Positions 42,346-46,637 of a stretch of DNA of 46,637 bases are shown here, one piece after another. Every line of letters starts with the position of its first letter. Positions within the stretch are counted from its first letter, which is position 1. The notes beneath the pieces are model-generated. The model did not search any database. It had not been told where the DNA came from and saw only the letters and a list, made by a program, of their open reading frames with translations. This stretch comes from Cytophagales bacterium (GTDB lineage: Bacteria > Bacteroidota > Bacteroidia > Cytophagales > Bernardetiaceae): NCBI GenBank assembly GCA_004293815.1, contig RDZD01000031.1:1-46637 (forward strand), in the 5' to 3' direction. A program made the position numbers and the translations under genes.

Positions 42346-45300
42346 TTATATTTTTAAACCAATAATAGTAATGTCATCGCGTTGTTCAGCCGTGCCGCGA
42401 TGTTTGTCTAGCCTAGCCAAAAGGGTTTTGCGTTGCTTAATCATATCGTTGTCTGCTATTTCCAACAAAATGCGTTTCAAGTTACTAGAGCCTATTTTCT
42501 CCCTTTCAGGGTTATTCTGGTCTACAAATCCGTCCGTGGTAAAGTATAGTTTATCCCCTTTCTTGACTTCAAGACTATGTTGAGTAAAAGTACGGGGTTT
42601 CGGATCGCCCGCAATGGATCTCTTATCGCCGTGTATTTCCCCCCACTCGCCGTCTTTAATATAGTAAAGCGGTCTTTTGGCTCCTGCAAAATTGATGCGG
42701 TAACGTGCATCTTCTTCCATTTCCTCTACCGAACAGAGACAAACGTCCATCCCATCATCGTTCTTTTTATCCTGTTGCTGAAGCGCAGTTCTTACTTCGT
42801 TGTGTAGCATAGAAAGGATTTCTGAAGGTGCAGTGATGTGCTTCTGCTCCACAATTTCACCCAGCAACATACGACCTACCAAGGCGATGAATGCGCCTGG
42901 AACTCCGTGGCCAGTACAGTCAACTACTGCTATAAATACTTTATTTTCAGCAAATACAGACCAGTAAAAGTCCCCAGAAACAGTTTCACGTGGCTTAAAG
43001 AGGATAAAGCAATCTGTAAAATACCTTTCAATCTCAGTTGGCAGTAATGCCTGCTGGATAGTCTTGGCATAACGCAAGCTATCTTGCAAGCTTACATTTT
43101 TCCTTTGTATTTCTTTGTTGGCTACCTCCACACTTTCGTAGGCTTTAGCATTGCTAAGAGCAATTGAAACTGTAGCGGCTAATGAGCGCAAAAGGTCTAA
43201 ATCTTGTGTGGTGTATGCGTTTTTATCGAGGCTTTGTACAGTAATTACACCAATAATCCGGCCTTCAATGGTGAGCGGCAGATAGATAATGGATTGCATC
43301 GGCTCTCCATCCTCTGGATTGTGCATTGAGATGGCTGTAATATAGTTGTTGATTTCAAGGTCATAATCAATAATGAATACTTCGCTGTTGTTCTTGCAGC
43401 ACCAAACCGACAGGCGATTTTTATCTGCTAAATAGTCTCTGCTGTCGGGCAATTTCTTTCCATTTTCCATAAAGCCAGTAAACTCTATGTATTGCTGGTC
43501 TTTGTCCAAAAGGCCAATGCCAAAACCAGAGGTCTGAACGAGTGTGGCCACATAGTCGTAAATAGAGGTAATGAGAGAACTTACATCAAGAATTGCTGTA
43601 ATTTTTTGAGCAATTTCACTCAGCGTTCTAATGTTGGCAAAGGACTCTTCAATTTGTTGTGTTTTCTCTGTAAGCTCTTTGTTCTTTTGCACAATTTCAA
43701 GTGTGCGTTTGTTTACCTCCTCTTCGAGCTTTTTAGCATACAAATTTGAGCTGCGAGTTTTTAGGTGAATGATTAGGAAAATTATTGCAATTACTAAAAC
43801 TACTAGAAAAAGTAAAAAATAGGGTTCCTCATAGATAGGGGAATCAATATAAATCCTAATAGATATTTTATTCTTTTCTTTATCTGATTCACCATCGCTA
43901 TTCGTTGCGCAAATATTTAAGACATAAGTACCAGAGCTGAGCTCATTATAAGTAATTACACGGTTTTTGCCATCATTCACCCATGCGGTATCTATACCCT
44001 CCATCATGTGCATATACTCGGTCTTCTCCGTTAGGCGATAGTTTAGAGCAGAAAACTCAAACGTTATCGTGTTTTGATCGTGTTTGAGGCGAATTTCTGT
44101 AATTTCTGAAGCAGGCAAATCAAAACCAGGTATCTTATTATCTGAGGAGTAAACAGACTGGTTATTGACTTTGATATCTTTTAAAAATATAGGTGGTACA
44201 AAGCCACTAGGTTGAATCTTACGTGGGAAAAACGCATTGAACCCCTTGATACCGCCAAAAAATATTTCTCCTGAGCTAGACTTGAAAAGTGAGCCAGAAT
44301 TAAATTCATTGCTTTGCAAACCATCACGATTGTTAAAAAGCTGTGAGGTGTTGTTTTGAGGATTGTACTTAATCAAACCATTATTACTACTAAACCAAAC
44401 ATTGTTATCTTCGTCAAATACAAGCGCGTATACAATAGCTTGAGCGGCTTGAGTTTCCTGACCAATCAGCTTAAACTTTTCTGTTTTGATATCTAACTTA
44501 TTCACACCGCCACCAGTACATATCCACAAGAATCCATCTTTATCTTCTGTAATGTATTGCACCTTGTTGTGGCTAATGCTTTGAGAATCTTTGGGGTTAT
44601 GTATAAACTCTTTTACTTCCTGAATCTGAAATTGATTATCAAATTTAATCTTATAAAGGCCATTATTAGTCCCAACCCAATAATAGCTGTTTTTATCTTG
44701 ATATATCGTTCTCACTACATTATCGTGTAGAGCGTTGGGATTACTGGGATCCGCTTTGAAGTTCGTAAAGGTGGTTTTACTCAAATCTTCTGGCACTAGG
44801 TTTATCAAACTAAGTCCGCCGTAGCTTCCACACCACAAATTTCCTTTTTTATCCTTATACTGTGTAAGTATCAAACCATCAGGTAAAGCAGCCGTATTTT
44901 GTTTGTTTGGGCGATGCTTGACAAGCTTTAAAATCTTTTGTTTGTCGGGCGAAAAAGTTGCAAAAGTGATACCATCTCCGCGCAAACCTAACGTGTAAGT
45001 GTCGCCAAAAAGGTGTGAGACTTGCAATATTTCATTTTCTGTTATCGCTTCGCCACTCACAGAACGAGTTATGACGGTGTTTTTCCTATTGACTCTATCA
45101 ATGACATTGATAGCCTTTTCTGTATTTACCAGCAAAAGTTTTTCGGGAGTTTCGTGAATCCCCCAAACATTGTCCGTATCTAGAATATTAGGGTACAAAT
45201 TGCCCCTTTTGAAAAGTTCAAAACGTGCAAGAAAAGGATCGTACTTAAGCACGCCTGCATTCTGAGTACCTATCCACAAAATACCTGAGGTATCTACAGT

Positions 45301-46350
45301 AAGTGCATCAACAATACCATGATCAGAAGAACTTCCGTCTTTTATTGCCAAACTATAAGTGCTAAGTTTTTTGTTTTTGATATCGTAGTTACACACCAGT
45401 TCGCCCACCGCTATCCATAATGTGCCATCTTTGGCTTCTACAATACTAGATATCGCGCCAGACGGCAAAACCATTGCATCTTGTGAGTTGCTATTGCTCA
45501 AGGCCAAATCAGCTTCCCATGCGCCTTTCCCTGGGTTATAGCAATTAAGCCCCCCTGCATTTGCTACCCAGATACGATCCTGAGAATCTCTATAAAGGTG
45601 AGTAATCTGATTTGAAAAAAGATCCTGTCTTCCAGAAGAACTTGTTTGAAAATGCTGATAATCATTTTTTAGTTTGACTCTTATCTTTATTAAACCGTTG
45701 TTGCTAGTGCCAATCCAAAGAGCGTTATACTTGTCCACCACCATGGCAGTTATGGACTCGCGACTCAGCTCTTTATTAAATGGATGATTATAAGCTACTA
45801 AAGCATGCTTGCCCGCCTTTTGGTCTCGCCCAGAATACAAAAACAATCCTGACCTGCTCGCAATAAAAATATTATCATCGTTATCACTTACTATGCTCGT
45901 AATTTCCTGACTAGTATTTACCAGATTAGAGCCAGTTCCAGGAATTGTAAAATTTATAAAGCGAGGAAGATAAGGCTTTTCAAAATTACAAACGCCTTTT
46001 TCTGTACCCACCCACAATCGCTTCTGAGAATCTTCGTATAAACAACTAATAAAGTTATCCGTAATGCTTGTGCTATCATTACCTATGACCCTCTTATAGA
46101 CATTCATGCTATAAGCGTCAAAACAATTCAAGCCATCTTGCGTACCAAACCACATTACGCCTTGCTTATCTTGAATCATAGCCTGAATGCCATTCTGCGA
46201 CAGACCGTTTGTGATGTCCAGTTGCTCACAAATAATTTGCTGTGATTGTCCGTAAAGTTCGCACACACCTAAGCAGTACATCAGAATACAAAACATAATT
46301 TTGCGTGATGTAAACTGAATAAACGGTATGTGAATCCCTCGTAGAACCAT
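42346..46350 (-). CDS. Propeller-Y_Y_Y-GAF-SpoIIE sensor phosphatase
   Basis: The 1334-residue protein is a membrane sensor. After an N-terminal signal (FCILMYCLGVCELYGQ) comes a large periplasmic two-component-regulator propeller region (about 40-740) with many GVMWFGTQDGLNCF-like blades, and a Y_Y_Y domain to about 835. One helix (842-862) crosses the membrane. Inside are a coiled coil (about 868-905), a GAF domain (about 910-1070) and a SpoIIE/PP2C phosphatase with SGDFYW near 1125, VVDCTGHGVPGAF near 1140 and the final RDDITIIGLKI, all metal-binding Asp positions kept. It should dephosphorylate an anti-sigma antagonist or similar STAS protein in response to an extracellular, possibly glycan, signal. 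The start might be 18 codons later (46296). Confidence 0.92.
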   Translation of the reverse strand: MVLRGIHIPFIQFTSRKIMFCILMYCLGVCELYGQSQQIICEQLDITNGLSQNGIQAMIQDKQGVMWFGTQDGLNCFDAYSMNVYKRVIGNDSTSITDNFISCLYEDSQKRLWVGTEKGVCNFEKPYLPRFINFTIPGTGSNLVNTSQEITSIVSDNDDNIFIASRSGLFLYSGRDQKAGKHALVAYNHPFNKELSRESITAMVVDKYNALWIGTSNNGLIKIRVKLKNDYQHFQTSSSGRQDLFSNQITHLYRDSQDRIWVANAGGLNCYNPGKGAWEADLALSNSNSQDAMVLPSGAISSIVEAKDGTLWIAVGELVCNYDIKNKKLSTYSLAIKDGSSSDHGIVDALTVDTSGILWIGTQNAGVLKYDPFLARFELFKRGNLYPNILDTDNVWGIHETPEKLLLVNTEKAINVIDRVNRKNTVITRSVSGEAITENEILQVSHLFGDTYTLGLRGDGITFATFSPDKQKILKLVKHRPNKQNTAALPDGLILTQYKDKKGNLWCGSYGGLSLINLVPEDLSKTTFTNFKADPSNPNALHDNVVRTIYQDKNSYYWVGTNNGLYKIKFDNQFQIQEVKEFIHNPKDSQSISHNKVQYITEDKDGFLWICTGGGVNKLDIKTEKFKLIGQETQAAQAIVYALVFDEDNNVWFSSNNGLIKYNPQNNTSQLFNNRDGLQSNEFNSGSLFKSSSGEIFFGGIKGFNAFFPRKIQPSGFVPPIFLKDIKVNNQSVYSSDNKIPGFDLPASEITEIRLKHDQNTITFEFSALNYRLTEKTEYMHMMEGIDTAWVNDGKNRVITYNELSSGTYVLNICATNSDGESDKEKNKISIRIYIDSPIYEEPYFLLFLVVLVIAIIFLIIHLKTRSSNLYAKKLEEEVNKRTLEIVQKNKELTEKTQQIEESFANIRTLSEIAQKITAILDVSSLITSIYDYVATLVQTSGFGIGLLDKDQQYIEFTGFMENGKKLPDSRDYLADKNRLSVWCCKNNSEVFIIDYDLEINNYITAISMHNPEDGEPMQSIIYLPLTIEGRIIGVITVQSLDKNAYTTQDLDLLRSLAATVSIALSNAKAYESVEVANKEIQRKNVSLQDSLRYAKTIQQALLPTEIERYFTDCFILFKPRETVSGDFYWSVFAENKVFIAVVDCTGHGVPGAFIALVGRMLLGEIVEQKHITAPSEILSMLHNEVRTALQQQDKKNDDGMDVCLCSVEEMEEDARYRINFAGAKRPLYYIKDGEWGEIHGDKRSIAGDPKPRTFTQHSLEVKKGDKLYFTTDGFVDQNNPEREKIGSSNLKRILLEIADNDMIKQRKTLLARLDKHRGTAEQRDDITIIGLKI

Positions 46351-46369
46351 AGTATGTATGCAAACACTG

Positions 46370-46377
46370 CAAATCTA
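46370..46377 (-). promoter_or_regulatory. Possible -7 element for the sensor phosphatase
   Basis: The minus strand reads TAGATTTG followed by C, 20 bp before the ATG. There is no good -33 match, so this is tentative. Confidence 0.35.
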
Positions 46378-46494
46378 AGCAAAAATTAATGCTATATAAA
46401 AACGTTACACAAAAAAGTTGCCATCTTTTTGTGTAACTCAACCCGCTTGCTAAATAACAGGCTGCCTAACAAGAATTTATCACATCCTTACAAC

Positions 46495-46544
46495 AAAAAA
46501 ACCACCAGCATTCAAGACAATTTTTTATGCTGGTGGTTTTTTTT
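46495..46544. terminator. Bidirectional terminator
   Basis: CCACCAGCAT (46502-46511) pairs with ATGCTGGTGG (46527-46536), flanked by seven As before and eight Ts after, so it works on both strands. On the minus strand it ends the gene that enters from the right edge. Confidence 0.85.
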
Positions 46545-46561
46545 ATTGGGCTTATTTTATT

Positions 46562-46637
46562 TTACTCTGTTTTAAGGAAAGTTTTGAAGATATTTCCTTT
46601 GTTGGTTTTAATTGTGAGGGTGTATGCCCCGCCAGTT
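46562..46637 (-). CDS. C-terminal end of a probable type IX-secreted protein (partial)
   Basis: The minus strand at the right edge ends an open frame, TGGAYTLTIKTNKGNIFKTF and then LKTE before the stop at 46564-46562. The G-x-Y-x-L-x-I-x-T-x-x-G pattern near the very end, followed by a basic strand, is the signature of the type A C-terminal sorting domain used by the type IX secretion system. The rest of the gene lies outside the window, so the mature function cannot be seen. Confidence 0.6.
   Translation of the reverse strand, partial: TGGAYTLTIKTNKGNIFKTFLKTE

Overview
This window reads as chromosomal DNA of a free-living member of the Bacteroidota, most likely a Cytophagales-type (flexibacter) bacterium. 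The evidence is promoters of the Bacteroidota form (TTTG/TTG, 19-20 nt, TAnnTTTG), weak Shine-Dalgarno signals, the rpmB-rpmG-DUF4295 trio, a DUF6029-type outer-membrane protein, a propeller/Y_Y_Y/SpoIIE sensor, and a C-terminal fragment resembling a type IX secretion sorting domain at the right edge. No tRNA, rRNA, CRISPR array or intact transposon was recognised.

Left part (1-9 kb): a NuoJ-like gene broken by a one-base shift, a PAP2-like membrane protein, secG, and a large single-chain type IIG restriction-modification enzyme. The enzyme sits in a region with a long palindrome, short tandem repeats and about 690 bp of sparse DNA, which looks like an accessory insertion. A lone SpoIIAA/STAS-like protein and a secreted TPR protein follow.

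9-24 kb: an ECF sigma factor, a one-TM anti-sigma-like protein and an outer-membrane barrel form a cell-envelope signalling set. On the minus strand an FtsX/MacB-type permease precedes a PolX homologue with a ruined polymerase site but an intact PHP site, which is translationally coupled to a double-GNAT protein. Then come lipA with a SIMPL-family remnant, a CPA2 K+/H+ antiporter with RCK domain, a small barrel protein, hisC, purH and nhaA.

24-40 kb: an operon of two lipoproteins and a polytopic membrane protein converges on a minus-strand operon of a secreted TPR protein, a DUF1801 protein and a membrane-anchored CHAT-like protein lacking its catalytic pair. Next are era, an SRPBCC protein, a DUF6029-type barrel, a PyrR-like phosphoribosyltransferase with a lipoprotein and a GT39-type glycosyltransferase, the L28/L33/DUF4295 operon behind a textbook promoter, a GT4 glycosyltransferase and an SDR oxidoreductase.

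40-46.6 kb: all minus strand. A 1334-residue propeller-GAF-SpoIIE sensor phosphatase lies upstream of a compact cassette: a SLATT/DUF4231 two-TM protein, a nucleoside 2-deoxyribosyltransferase-like protein and a secreted MORN/YwqK-type repeat protein. The SLATT plus deoxyribosyltransferase pair is the best candidate for an undescribed conflict or nucleotide-sensing system here.
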